Shown: one piece after another, positions 18,698-27,276 of the stretch
Layout: the number at the start of each line of letters is the position of its first letter
How positions within the stretch are numbered: the stretch's first letter is position 1
Program-made: the position numbers and the translations under genes
The notes under the pieces: generated by a model
The model's input: the letters and a program-made list of their open reading frames with translations, nothing else
Databases searched by the model: none
What the model was told of the DNA's origin: nothing
NCBI GenBank assembly: GCA_035529935.1
Contig: DATKVT010000073.1
Location: forward strand, 27,568-91,567
Direction: 5' to 3'
Length of the DNA stretch: 64,000 bases
Origin: Williamwhitmania sp.
Lineage (GTDB): Bacteria; Bacteroidota; Bacteroidia; Bacteroidales; Williamwhitmaniaceae

Positions 18698-20050
18698 CTA
18701 CAAAAGTTTTAATAATTGGTTACTCCATTCGTCCATCATGTTTTCGGGATAATCACTTAACTCTCCACTGCTATCAACTTTTATAGGCGTGATTTTCGTA
18801 TATTGCTCTTTCTCGGTGGTAGTCTTTTCAAAATACATTACATTGACTTTGGATTTATCAATATCTCCTTCTTTTACTGCAACTCTGATTCCATTTAAAA
18901 TATGGTCACTATGTGTTTCGATAAATAATTGTGCTCCAAGGCTTGCTGCTAAAGAAATAAGCTTACCCAATTGTGCTTGACCTCTTGGGTGTATGTGCGA
19001 TTCAGGGTTTTCTATAACTATGATTTTGCCTTCTTCTGCAGTAAGTAATGCCAAAACTATTGGTAATACATATGAAATTCCGAAACCAACATTTTTTGGT
19101 CGGAACGAGTTGGTTTTTTGATTGCCATAATCAAATTGATAATCCAGAATTACTTTGTTAACTTCGGGAACGTATTTGGTATTTAATGAAACACCTGGAG
19201 AAATTTCTGTAAGCCACGCATTAATTTGTGCAAGCAATTTTTCAGATTTAGCAGAAGGGTGTCTAAGTTGTTCTCCAACAATATGTTCAAGCCCAAATAT
19301 ATCAATATAGTGGGCAGCAAATTCTCCTAGTAATCCTAATTGTTTTTTATCCTCAACAACTATGCTGGATGACTCATATAAATCTTTAGGGCCAATCCGT
19401 TCTGCACTTAGGTATTGAAACTTTTTGGTCTGGGATCTAAAAAACCCCATAGCCGTTTTAGTATACTTTTCTTTAGAAATCAGTTTGTCTTTATCTTTTT
19501 GATATAAGAATTTCCACTTAAAAGTATTATATATTGCTTTTTCAAATTGTGCCTTATTATTTTTTTGTTTATGCTCAATAATTAAACCTGAAGAAATTAA
19601 TAAATCCTTAGTATTATAAAATGTAGCTTTACTGATATGAGAAGATTCGGCCATTCTTAAATATAAAGCGTCAATGTCAAAAGCACCGTCTATGGAATAA
19701 ATTTCTTTTAAAATAGCAAATCTCTCAGGAGTTTTTCTTTGATTAGTGCCGTCTAAATATTTAGTAAAGATCTTTTCTATTGAATTGTAGTCAAATTCTA
19801 AATGAAGATAAATAATATCTTCTGAAGCAAACTGATACAATGCATCTTTACCTTGACCAATTTTTGCCAATAAGCCATTAAGATCAATTACACCATCCTC
19901 CAATTTGTCACTTTGCATTAGCAAAAGCAAGGTTTGTATGAACGAACTTTTACCCATTCCATTTAATCCCATCAACAGATTTAAGTTTGAAATACTTACA
20001 TTAGCCACTTTAAGGGATTTGAAATTCTGGATTTCAATTTGTTTTATCAT
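18698..20050 (-). CDS. ABC/SMC-type ATPase (DUF3696-like) with an inserted Fur-like winged helix
   Basis: 450 aa. The N-terminus IEIQNFKSLK and Walker A GLNGMGKSS (28-36) mark an OLD/RecF-like ATPase. Walker B with catalytic Glu is IVIENPESHIHPRGQ, and the switch His is in IETHSDHILN. The C-terminus (DSSGELSDYPENMMDEW) fits DUF3696. Between the ATPase halves, residues ~103-172 read like the DNA-binding domain of Bacteroidota Fur: KTPERFAILKEIYS, FDIDALYLRM, ISKATFYNTKDLL, GLIIEH and NNKAQFEKA. I know of no common family with this insertion. The start overlaps the DUF262 gene stop by 4 nt, so the two are translationally coupled. A nucleic-acid-sensing or defence ATPase is the likely role. Confidence 0.82.
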   Translation of the reverse strand: MIKQIEIQNFKSLKVANVSISNLNLLMGLNGMGKSSFIQTLLLLMQSDKLEDGVIDLNGLLAKIGQGKDALYQFASEDIIYLHLEFDYNSIEKIFTKYLDGTNQRKTPERFAILKEIYSIDGAFDIDALYLRMAESSHISKATFYNTKDLLISSGLIIEHKQKNNKAQFEKAIYNTFKWKFLYQKDKDKLISKEKYTKTAMGFFRSQTKKFQYLSAERIGPKDLYESSSIVVEDKKQLGLLGEFAAHYIDIFGLEHIVGEQLRHPSAKSEKLLAQINAWLTEISPGVSLNTKYVPEVNKVILDYQFDYGNQKTNSFRPKNVGFGISYVLPIVLALLTAEEGKIIVIENPESHIHPRGQAQLGKLISLAASLGAQLFIETHSDHILNGIRVAVKEGDIDKSKVNVMYFEKTTTEKEQYTKITPIKVDSSGELSDYPENMMDEWSNQLLKLL

Positions 20051-21177
20051 GCTTCTAATGTTTCTTTTATTATTCTCTCAATACTTGAAAAACGATAATA
20101 AACACTTCCTTTATTACCTGTTGATGTAGTAATACTATTAAAAAAAGCCAAATCCTCTTTTATAAGTTTAATTGATTTCCCAAACAAAATATCTTTCTTG
20201 ATAAGCAATTGTATTCTCTGATTTTCATCAAGTTTAGCAAGTGAAACACTCCAAATTTCAAATAATGCTTTGTTTATTGGTTTTCTCTTTTCAGGATATT
20301 TGTCTGATTTACGAAAAGCCCAATTGCCAAATATCTTTTTAGTTAATATCATTGATGCTGAAAAATCGCTCTTCATTTTTTCTCTTTCTGAGTTTGAGAG
20401 TTTTTTAATATCACCCATACAGGAATTCATAAAAGTATCTAAATCAGGAATGTAATTTTCATAATTATTCAAATAGAAAGTAATAAATCTTGTAACAAAT
20501 TCTCTGTCCAACATTCGTTTTGGACTAATTGCCCCTTGTGTAGCTTCAATAAATTCAGGAAGTTGTGACAATTCTTTTACATAAATTGCAGGAATTCCCT
20601 GATTCATAGCGTGACGGATTTCTTGAGGTTCCATTATCAATCCTCCTGTATTTACCCGCCTGAAAATATTGAACTTTACTTCTTCTGGCGTCCCAGGATT
20701 AATGACATAGGCTGTAATTTGAGCTTCTTCAATTTGTCGCTGAAGGTTTCTTGGAAGGTCGTCAAATCCATCCCCTTCAAGTTTTTTCAAAAATTCAAGG
20801 CCGGTTAGCTTCAGTCTTTTATTTATTGTAAAATTCCTAATGGCACTAAGGCGTTGAAGTCCATCTACAACTAACCATTTGTCATTGTCTGTTCCGTCAA
20901 AATAAAAGGCAGGCAATGGAAATTTAATTAGTAAGGATTCTATTAATCGACTTTGTTTGCCAGCATCCCACAAATCATCCTTTCGTTGAAAATCAGGATA
21001 CAAATCTATTTCTGGTGGATCTGTTTTTAACCTCTTTATTAATAAATCAATTGTAAGTGTCTTAGTCGATATATCAATTTGTGAAGGATTAAATGGTCTC
21101 TCCATCAAAACCCCTGTATTTATGTCCTCATACTCCACTTGAGGCTCATCAACTATATAATTGCTTTCTTCTTGCAT
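20047..21177 (-). CDS. DUF262 (ParB-like/GmrSD-type) protein
   Basis: 376 aa. DUF262 hallmarks: the FQRKDDLWDAGKQSRLIESLL segment (from residue 63) and VVDGLQRLSAIRNF (103-116), the variant of the DGQQR motif found in ParB/Srx-like nucleotide-binding domains. Families with this domain include GmrS, BrxU and SspE, restriction or defence proteins that hydrolyse nucleotides. The C-terminal ~150 residues are helical with no HNH/DUF1524 nuclease motif, so the protein lacks a recognisable nuclease of its own. It is the first gene of the operon and overlaps the ATPase gene by 4 nt. A -7 promoter element lies 20 bp upstream. Confidence 0.85.
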   Translation of the reverse strand: MQEESNYIVDEPQVEYEDINTGVLMERPFNPSQIDISTKTLTIDLLIKRLKTDPPEIDLYPDFQRKDDLWDAGKQSRLIESLLIKFPLPAFYFDGTDNDKWLVVDGLQRLSAIRNFTINKRLKLTGLEFLKKLEGDGFDDLPRNLQRQIEEAQITAYVINPGTPEEVKFNIFRRVNTGGLIMEPQEIRHAMNQGIPAIYVKELSQLPEFIEATQGAISPKRMLDREFVTRFITFYLNNYENYIPDLDTFMNSCMGDIKKLSNSEREKMKSDFSASMILTKKIFGNWAFRKSDKYPEKRKPINKALFEIWSVSLAKLDENQRIQLLIKKDILFGKSIKLIKEDLAFFNSITTSTGNKGSVYYRFSSIERIIKETLEA

Positions 21178-21196
21178 TATTCTACACTTTAAAATA

Positions 21197-21204
21197 CAAA
21201 CTTA
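21197..21204 (-). promoter_or_regulatory. Putative -7 element of the DUF262-ATPase-YoeB operon
   Basis: Minus-strand TAAGTTTG matches TAnnTTTG and lies 20 bp before the DUF262 ATG. No clear -33 TTTG was found. Confidence 0.5.
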
Positions 21205-21319
21205 TAATATTTCTTCATAACCGCTTCATTAGTCATCATCTCTTTGTATTCTCTAATTAGTTCAATTTTATCTTTTACAATCTAATAATTTGCGAAAGCG
21301 TCAGCCTAGAACTGTGTGA

Positions 21320-21387
21320 GTTGGTAAGATTGCACTCTTTGACAAAACATTTGTTATGACGTTGGCTCGTAGGGCTTTGGCAATGTG
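21320..21387 (+). repeat. Right flanking repeat of the three-gene module
   Basis: Direct repeat of 17591-17657, with 26/27 identity over the core 21361-21387. The copies are 3.73 kb apart and bracket exactly one operon. Confidence 0.75.
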
Positions 21388-21723
21388 TCGATAATAATTT
21401 TAAAAAATGTGAGGTAGGCAAAAGAAATACATCGGATCGGTTTGAGTGCTGGCTTTCTTTTTTTCAAAATTTCGTTATTCAGTCCTTTCACAATGGTTTA
21501 CTTTTTATTATTTCACTGTCATCTGTTGTACACTTGGCGGGAACTCATTTATAACCCCAACAAAGATGAGCTCATCCACCCAATTTGGTATGTATGACCC
21601 CACCTTTTAGTGTGGTTTATTTCCAATACAAGTTAGAAAAACTTTTCCTTGAGTGGGCTATAAACTTAATTTTTAATGAGATTTATACCTTAAGCATATC
21701 GGGTTGCTAAGACTAGCCACAAA

Positions 21724-21759
21724 AAAATCCCGTGAACTCATCTGGGTTCACAGGATTTT
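21724..21759 (-). terminator. Rho-independent terminator after mscL
   Basis: AAAATCC-C-GTGAAC pairs with GTTCAC-A-GGATTTT (one internal mismatch, 8-nt loop). On the minus strand it ends in a run of seven T. Confidence 0.8.
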
Positions 21760-21793
21760 GTATAGCCTTCAAGTTCTGCTGCGTAATGCTTAT

Positions 21794-22198
21794 TTACTTC
21801 TTCAGCAGGTCGCGAATTTCGGTGAGCAGTATCTCCTCCTTGGTGGGGGCTGGAGGAGCGGGTGGTGCTGCGGGTGCCGCCTCCTTCCGCTTGGCGGCAT
21901 TCATGGCCTTAATCACCATAAAAATGGCAAAGGCAACAATCAAAAAATCGAAGGTAACCTGCAGAAAGTTACCGTAGTTTAGGGTAACGGCGGGGCTTGT
22001 CTCGGTGGCCGCCTTCATCACAACCTTGAGGTCAGAGAATCTTACTCCACCAACCAGCAGCCCAATGGGTGGCATTACAATGTCGGTTACAATGGAGCTT
22101 ACAATCTTGCCAAAGGCGGCTCCAACTATAATACCCACTGCCATGTCGATAGCGTTGCCCTTCATGGCAAACGCTTTGAATTCACTTATAATTTTCAT
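21794..22198 (-). CDS. mscL: Large-conductance mechanosensitive channel
   Basis: 134 aa. The MscL N-terminus is clear: [28 protein letters not shown] (TM1 pore helix), followed by [14 protein letters not shown]2 ([20 protein letters not shown]) and a C-terminal helix [13 protein letters not shown]. An Ala/Pro-rich linker ([12 protein letters not shown]) joins TM2 to the C-terminal bundle. It forms a homopentameric inner-membrane pore that opens under osmotic downshock. A monocistronic unit. Confidence 0.97.
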   Translation of the reverse strand: MKIISEFKAFAMKGNAIDMAVGIIVGAAFGKIVSSIVTDIVMPPIGLLVGGVRFSDLKVVMKAATETSPAVTLNYGNFLQVTFDFLIVAFAIFMVIKAMNAAKRKEAAPAAPPAPPAPTKEEILLTEIRDLLKK

Positions 22199-22357
22199 CG
22201 TGGTTAATATTTAGTGCGATGTAATCTAAAGTTCAATGTTGCAGGCATTGCATTTGCCAACCCAATTATAACCACAATAGGCAGTTAATGTTCTGTGGGA
22301 TAGCTATTCGGGAGAATTTTATCCTTCTCCTTTAGTGTTCAACTTGGAAGGAAACAG

Positions 22358-22894
22358 CTACTCCTCAAACAGCGATAGCTGGTGCGGTGCTCCGGTGGCC
22401 TCTAGGTTTAGCAACTTGCGCTTGGCAGGTAACCCTCCGGCGTAGCCCACCAGCTCGCCCTTGCTGCCCACAATGCGGTGGCAGGGCACAATTATGGCTA
22501 TGGCGTTGGCACCGTTCGCCGAGGCTACGGCTCTTATGGCCTTGGGGTTGTTGAGGCATTTGGAAAGACCAAGGTAGGTTTCGGTTTTGCCGTAAGGTAT
22601 TTCGAGAAGGGCGTTCCACACGCCTTGCTGAAAGGGCGTTCCCACCATCAGCAGCGGTAGGTCGAACTCCTTTCGCTTGCCAGCGAAATATTCGGTAAGT
22701 TGGGCCTTGGCGCGTTCAATTACAGGAGTTTCGGCAGGGAGGTAGGTGGCCTCCAGCCCTTCGGTAATGCGGGCATCCACCTCGGTGCGCATTTTGCGGT
22801 AGCGCCAGTCGCACAGGCAGAGCTTGTCGCCAAAGGAGCCCAGTATAAGCTCTCCCACCGGAGTGGCAAGGTAGTCGATGTAAATGCTGTTCAT
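22358..22894 (-). CDS. ogt: Methylated-DNA--protein-cysteine S-methyltransferase
   Basis: 178 aa. It removes O6-alkyl groups from guanine by transfer to its own Cys. The active-site motif is IVPCHRIVGSKGELVGYAGG, and the helix-turn-helix and arginine finger region is GTPFQQGVWNALLEIPYGKTETY...IRAVASANGANA. The N-terminal ~80 residues form the usual alpha/beta domain without Ada-type zinc cysteines, so it is the Ogt type. It stands alone on the minus strand. Confidence 0.95.
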   Translation of the reverse strand: MNSIYIDYLATPVGELILGSFGDKLCLCDWRYRKMRTEVDARITEGLEATYLPAETPVIERAKAQLTEYFAGKRKEFDLPLLMVGTPFQQGVWNALLEIPYGKTETYLGLSKCLNNPKAIRAVASANGANAIAIIVPCHRIVGSKGELVGYAGGLPAKRKLLNLEATGAPHQLSLFEE

Positions 22895-22920
22895 GCTTGC
22901 GGGTTGTTAGCTTCCTTCTC

Positions 22921-22928
22921 CAAAGATA
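22921..22928 (-). promoter_or_regulatory. Putative -7 element for ogt
   Basis: Minus-strand TATCTTTG, a perfect match to TAnnTTTG, 27 bp from the ogt ATG; no good -33 seen. Confidence 0.45.
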
Positions 22929-22964
22929 GGATTTACGCGTGAGGAACGGTTTGTGTTGTGTCAA

Positions 22965-22997
22965 TAAAAAAACGGTGCAGCCACAAGGACCACACCG
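22965..22997 (-). terminator. Terminator of the glycogen gene cluster
   Basis: On the minus strand CGGTGTGG...CTGCACCG forms a ~10-bp stem with G-U pairs, followed by a run of T (A-run 22965-22972 on plus). It lies just after the stop of the synthase-phosphorylase gene. Confidence 0.75.
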
Positions 22998-23019
22998 CCT
23001 GCTATTTGAACGGAATATT

Positions 23020-26000
23020 CTATATCCAGCGAACTAGGCTGAAGTCCATCCGGTTTGGAAGGTTTGGATGCTTAGCATAGATTCGTATGCCTGCCTCAAA
23101 TGTTCCCGGTTCGGTGGGCATCATTACCAATGTATAGCTGGCCTTGGTGCCCTCCATGTGGGTGAGCTCAAATTCCTGCTTATACTTTATGGTGATTTTG
23201 TCGTTTTCGATTGGGTCGGCTACCACCAGCTCCACACCAATGTCCTCTGGACTTAGGTCGTGCACATCGAGCTCCACTGTGGCGCAGTACTTTTGACCAA
23301 CCACAATAGTCTCGTGGGCAAGTTCAAACTGCTTTACCCCCAGCACCTCAATGTCGTCCCAACTGCGTGAAACCCTCTTTTTCCAGCTGGCAAGTTCCTT
23401 TGCCATTCTGAAGTCGTTGGCCTTAATTAGTGCCTGCCGCTCGTCCAACTTGTGGTAGTACTGCCGTTCATAGTCCTCCAGCATTCTGCGAGTGGTGAAC
23501 TGCGATGCAACCTTGGAGATGGAGTTCTTAATAAATCCAACCCACTTGTCCGGCTCTCCCTTCTCGTCCATGGCGTAGTAGGAGGGTACAATCTCGTTTT
23601 CGAGCAGGGTGTAAATGGTCTCCGCGTCGAGCTCGTCCTGGTAGGCTTGCTCATCGTAGGTTTGCTCCTCAGGAAGCGCCCATCCGGCATTCTCCCTGTA
23701 GCCCTCACACCACCATCCATCGAGCACGCTGAAGTGGAGCACGCCGTTCATTACCGCCTTTTGGCCCGATGTTCCCGAGGCCTCCATGGGACGCGCCGGG
23801 TTGTTAAGCCAAATGTCGACACCCTGAACCATCTCCCGGGCCAGCTCCATGTCGTAGTTCTGCATAAACAAAACCTTGCCAATGAATTGCGGCAACTTCG
23901 ATACCTCCACTATGCGCTTGATCAGGTCCTGACCAGCCTTATCGTTGGGGTGTGCCTTTCCTGCAAAGAGAAACTGAACCGGCATGTCGGGGTTGTTTAT
24001 AATCTTACTAATCCGGTCGATGTCCTTGAAAAGCAGATATGCGCGCTTGTAGGTGGCAAACCGTCGGGCAAAGCCTATGGTGAGCACATCGTCGCGCATT
24101 TTTTCCTTGATGTCGAAAACGTGCTTTGGGTTTTCGTACTTAATGATGTTGGGATCGGCAAGCCTGCCCTTGATAAAGGTGATGAGGTTCTTCTTCAACT
24201 CCTTTCGGATATCCCAAATTCGTTGGTTAGGTACGTTGTAAATATTTTCCCAGCACGATGGTGTTTCGGAATGAATATCTCCAGAGCCTAGCTCACTTTC
24301 ACACAGCTGTTTCCACTTTGCCGATGCCCAGGTGGGGTAGTGTACCCCATTGGTTACATATCCAATGTGGAGTTCCTCTTCGAAGTAGCCGGGCCACATA
24401 TTCTTGAAAATCTCCCTTGAAACTTTTCCGTGTAGCTTCGATACCCCGTTTACCTCCTGCGAAAGGTTTGTGGCAAGAATGCTCATGGAGAACAGCTCGT
24501 TGGGGTTGTTCGGTATAATCTTCCCAAGGTTGATAAACTGCTCCCACGAAATTTTTAACCTGTCGGGGTAGTGTGCTATGTATGCTCTAAGCAGATTTTC
24601 GGGGAAGGCGTCGTGACCTGCAGGAACTGGCGTGTGGGTGGTGAATAGTGACGATGAGCGCACATACTCCATCGCCTCTGCAAACGACAGCTTCTCCTTG
24701 TGGATGAGGTTGTTGATTCGCTCAATGCCGATGAAAGCGGCGTGGCCTTCGTTGCAGTGGTAAACTTGCGCCTTTATGTCAAGTGTTTTCAGCGCTCGTA
24801 TGCCACCTACACCTAAAAGCAACTCCTGCTTTAGCCTGTTCTCAAGATCACCTCCATACAGGTGATGGGTAATGGTCCTGTCTTCGGCGAGGTTGTCCTC
24901 AAAGTCGGTATCGAGGAGATAAAGTTCTGTTCTACCCACGTCAACCTTCCAAATTCTGACGGTTATGTTTCGGCCGGGAAGAGCAATTAATATGGTTTTC
25001 CAGTTACCATCGCTGTCTCGAACAGGTGAAACAGGTAGCTTGGAGAAATCCTGAGGGTCGTAAACCGCCACCTGCTGGCCCGTGGCTGAGAGTTGCTGGT
25101 GAAAATAACCGTAGCGGTATAGTATTCCAACGCCAACAATATCGGTGTTCTTGTCGCTGGCCTCCTTGAGGTAATCCCCGGCAAGAATGCCAAGTCCTCC
25201 GCTGTAAATCTTAAGCGAGTTGTGAAGGCCAAACTCCATGCTGAAGTATGCAATTCGTGGCTCCACTTTTTCACTCTTCTTGGCCATATAGGCCTTGAAT
25301 TCGGTGTGAACCTCATTCAATCTTTCGAGAAAGTTGGTGTTTCTATCCAGCTCCTTATATAGCTTAAGCGATAGTTTTTCCAGCAGAATAATGGGGTTTT
25401 GCTGCGATTCCTTCCATAGGTTGGCGTCAATGCTCTCGAATAGTTCAACTGCCTTTTGGTTCCAACTCCACCAGAGGTTGTGCGATAGTTCTTCCAGCGC
25501 TGAAAGCTTTTGTGGAATATTCTTTTGAACCATTATTCTTGTCCACAGTGGCTTAATTATCTCAGGATGCTTTTCGATAACTGGAAGTGGCTCCTGTCGT
25601 TCCTGATCGATGAGCTGATCGAGCCGCTTGTCCACCTTCTCAAGTGCTTGGTGATAGGCCTCGTGGTAATGCACTATTAGATTTTTCCAAAGTGCAATTT
25701 GGGAGACCTCTGCTGCATTCTCCTTGATGCTCTCCATCTGGTTTCGGTCAAGGCTGCAGAAGTAGAGCATTTTCTCAACCATTTTTCCAACAACATCCTG
25801 ATCGTTGGTGTCGTTGCGCAGAATAACTTCAATGCCTGGATGTGGTTTCTCGTAGCTGGTATTAACCCAAAGCCCAAATCCGGCAAGGGTGGTGGTTATG
25901 GTGGGAACTTTAAATGCTAAACTTTCAAGCGGTGTGTATCCCCATGGTTCGTAGTAAGATGGGAATACGGAAAGGTCAAGACCGATTAGCATGTCGTAGT

Positions 26001-27273
26001 AAGTCTTGTCGAAGATGCCATCCTTGCCATCGAGGTAGCAGGGTACAAAAAAGAGCTTAACCTTATCTTCGGGGGCGTTGTTAAGTCCAACCTCTTTGGC
26101 CTTTTTTAAGATCGGATCATATTCCGGATCGATAAGGTAGTGAGTTAGATGGGTGTCGTTGATTGCCACCACATTTTCGCTTGACTTGTCCATGAGGTTC
26201 TGGAACACATCTTTGCGAGGGCCATGGTGGGCAGCGGGAACCATTATAAAGGCAAGAATATTTTTGGTTAACTTTTGATCATGATTTAAGGTGCTAAGCG
26301 TATCCATGAATAGGTCGATACCCTTATTGCGGAACTCGTATCTGCCACCAATTCCAACAAGAAGTGAGTCTTTTGGAACATCGTGGGAGAGCAGCGCTTC
26401 TGCCACTTCATAGTATTTTACCCGTGCTTCAACCTTCCTTAATTTAAATTCGTCATCGTCAGGGAGAATACCGTTTTCGAAACCATTGGGTGTAACAACA
26501 TCCACAACTTTGCCAAGGAATGCCTTACACTCCTTGGCGGTAATTTCGCTCACAGTTGTAAAGGCATCCGCACTTTGTGCCGAAAGCCGTTCCATCGATT
26601 GCTTTGCCACAACGTTGAACTCCCTTGACTTAGCATCGGGGTTATACTTTTCAATGTTGTCGTAAAGCGGTAAATTGTTTCCAGCAATGGATCGGCCTAG
26701 TACCGTGGCATGGGTTGTAAACACTGTGGCAGCTTGAGGAAGGCTCGATTTTAGATATAGAAGTCCCGCTCCAGTCATCCATTCGTGAAATTGGGCTACT
26801 ACATGTAGGCCTCGGCTAAGGAAATAGCGGTAAAAACTTTCAATAACCCTTCCCGCAGCATAGCCAAAAAGTGCCGGCTCCACGTAGTCCCACTGGCCAG
26901 TTAATGAATCTAGCCGAAACTCTTCCCAGAATTTTCTAAAAATTTCGTCTTTCTGAGGCATAAAGGGGGTAAAGTCCACTAGCACGGCTATTGGATTCCC
27001 TGCAATGTTCCATCGTCCAACTTTGATGCGCAAACCCTCCTGGCTGGCCTTCTCCCTCCAACCCTTAAAGAGCAACTTGTCTTCAATAAACTCTGGATTT
27101 ACAGTTGTGTGGCGCCAAACATCTGGGCCGATAAGGATGTGGTTGCTCTTAAGTTCCTCATGCATGGTAATTGCCTTTGTGGCAATAACGGTATGAATCC
27201 CGCCTACCTTGTTGCAAACCTCCCAGCTTACTTCAAACAGGTAGTCGGGTTTTTTCCGAACTATATTTTCCAT
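23020..27273 (-). CDS. Glycogen synthase (GT3-like) / alpha-glucan phosphorylase (GT35) fusion
   Basis: 1417 aa. Residues 1 to ~560 are a GT3 (eukaryote-type) glycogen synthase: LFEVSWEVCNKVGGIHTV at the start, HATVLGRSIAG, FHEWMTGAGLLYLK, and PSYYEPWGYTPLES late in the domain. Residues ~585-690 match the DUF3417 lead-in of bacterial alpha-glucan phosphorylases. From ~690, YFSMEFGLHNSLKIYSGGLGILAGD begins the phosphorylase, with the PLP lysine K1172 in EASGTSGQKAVMNG. One chain thus carries chain-extending and phosphorolytic domains. It is the last gene of the cluster after debranching enzyme, GT4 and GH57. This fusion is characteristic of Bacteroidota. Which domain is active under which condition cannot be read. 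Confidence 0.93.
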   Translation of the reverse strand: MENIVRKKPDYLFEVSWEVCNKVGGIHTVIATKAITMHEELKSNHILIGPDVWRHTTVNPEFIEDKLLFKGWREKASQEGLRIKVGRWNIAGNPIAVLVDFTPFMPQKDEIFRKFWEEFRLDSLTGQWDYVEPALFGYAAGRVIESFYRYFLSRGLHVVAQFHEWMTGAGLLYLKSSLPQAATVFTTHATVLGRSIAGNNLPLYDNIEKYNPDAKSREFNVVAKQSMERLSAQSADAFTTVSEITAKECKAFLGKVVDVVTPNGFENGILPDDDEFKLRKVEARVKYYEVAEALLSHDVPKDSLLVGIGGRYEFRNKGIDLFMDTLSTLNHDQKLTKNILAFIMVPAAHHGPRKDVFQNLMDKSSENVVAINDTHLTHYLIDPEYDPILKKAKEVGLNNAPEDKVKLFFVPCYLDGKDGIFDKTYYDMLIGLDLSVFPSYYEPWGYTPLESLAFKVPTITTTLAGFGLWVNTSYEKPHPGIEVILRNDTNDQDVVGKMVEKMLYFCSLDRNQMESIKENAAEVSQIALWKNLIVHYHEAYHQALEKVDKRLDQLIDQERQEPLPVIEKHPEIIKPLWTRIMVQKNIPQKLSALEELSHNLWWSWNQKAVELFESIDANLWKESQQNPIILLEKLSLKLYKELDRNTNFLERLNEVHTEFKAYMAKKSEKVEPRIAYFSMEFGLHNSLKIYSGGLGILAGDYLKEASDKNTDIVGVGILYRYGYFHQQLSATGQQVAVYDPQDFSKLPVSPVRDSDGNWKTILIALPGRNITVRIWKVDVGRTELYLLDTDFEDNLAEDRTITHHLYGGDLENRLKQELLLGVGGIRALKTLDIKAQVYHCNEGHAAFIGIERINNLIHKEKLSFAEAMEYVRSSSLFTTHTPVPAGHDAFPENLLRAYIAHYPDRLKISWEQFINLGKIIPNNPNELFSMSILATNLSQEVNGVSKLHGKVSREIFKNMWPGYFEEELHIGYVTNGVHYPTWASAKWKQLCESELGSGDIHSETPSCWENIYNVPNQRIWDIRKELKKNLITFIKGRLADPNIIKYENPKHVFDIKEKMRDDVLTIGFARRFATYKRAYLLFKDIDRISKIINNPDMPVQFLFAGKAHPNDKAGQDLIKRIVEVSKLPQFIGKVLFMQNYDMELAREMVQGVDIWLNNPARPMEASGTSGQKAVMNGVLHFSVLDGWWCEGYRENAGWALPEEQTYDEQAYQDELDAETIYTLLENEIVPSYYAMDEKGEPDKWVGFIKNSISKVASQFTTRRMLEDYERQYYHKLDERQALIKANDFRMAKELASWKKRVSRSWDDIEVLGVKQFELAHETIVVGQKYCATVELDVHDLSPEDIGVELVVADPIENDKITIKYKQEFELTHMEGTKASYTLVMMPTEPGTFEAGIRIYAKHPNLPNRMDFSLVRWI

Positions 27274-27276
27274 AAA

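Larger units (their letters stand above)
21178..21793. other. 616-bp AT-rich intergenic region
   Basis: Between the DUF262 gene start and the 3' end of mscL. It contains the module promoter, the right flanking repeat and the mscL terminator. No coding sequence was seen. Confidence 0.6.

Noticed and set aside
17591..21387. Integron attC interpretation of the module-flanking repeats
   Set aside because: The copies lack clear RYYYAAC/GTTRRRY core sites and a long perfect fold-back, and no integrase gene is in the window; kept only as general direct repeats.
23452..24291. 279-codon plus-strand frame within the synthase-phosphorylase gene
   Set aside because: Antisense shadow: the minus-strand frame shows continuous family motifs, and this one has none.
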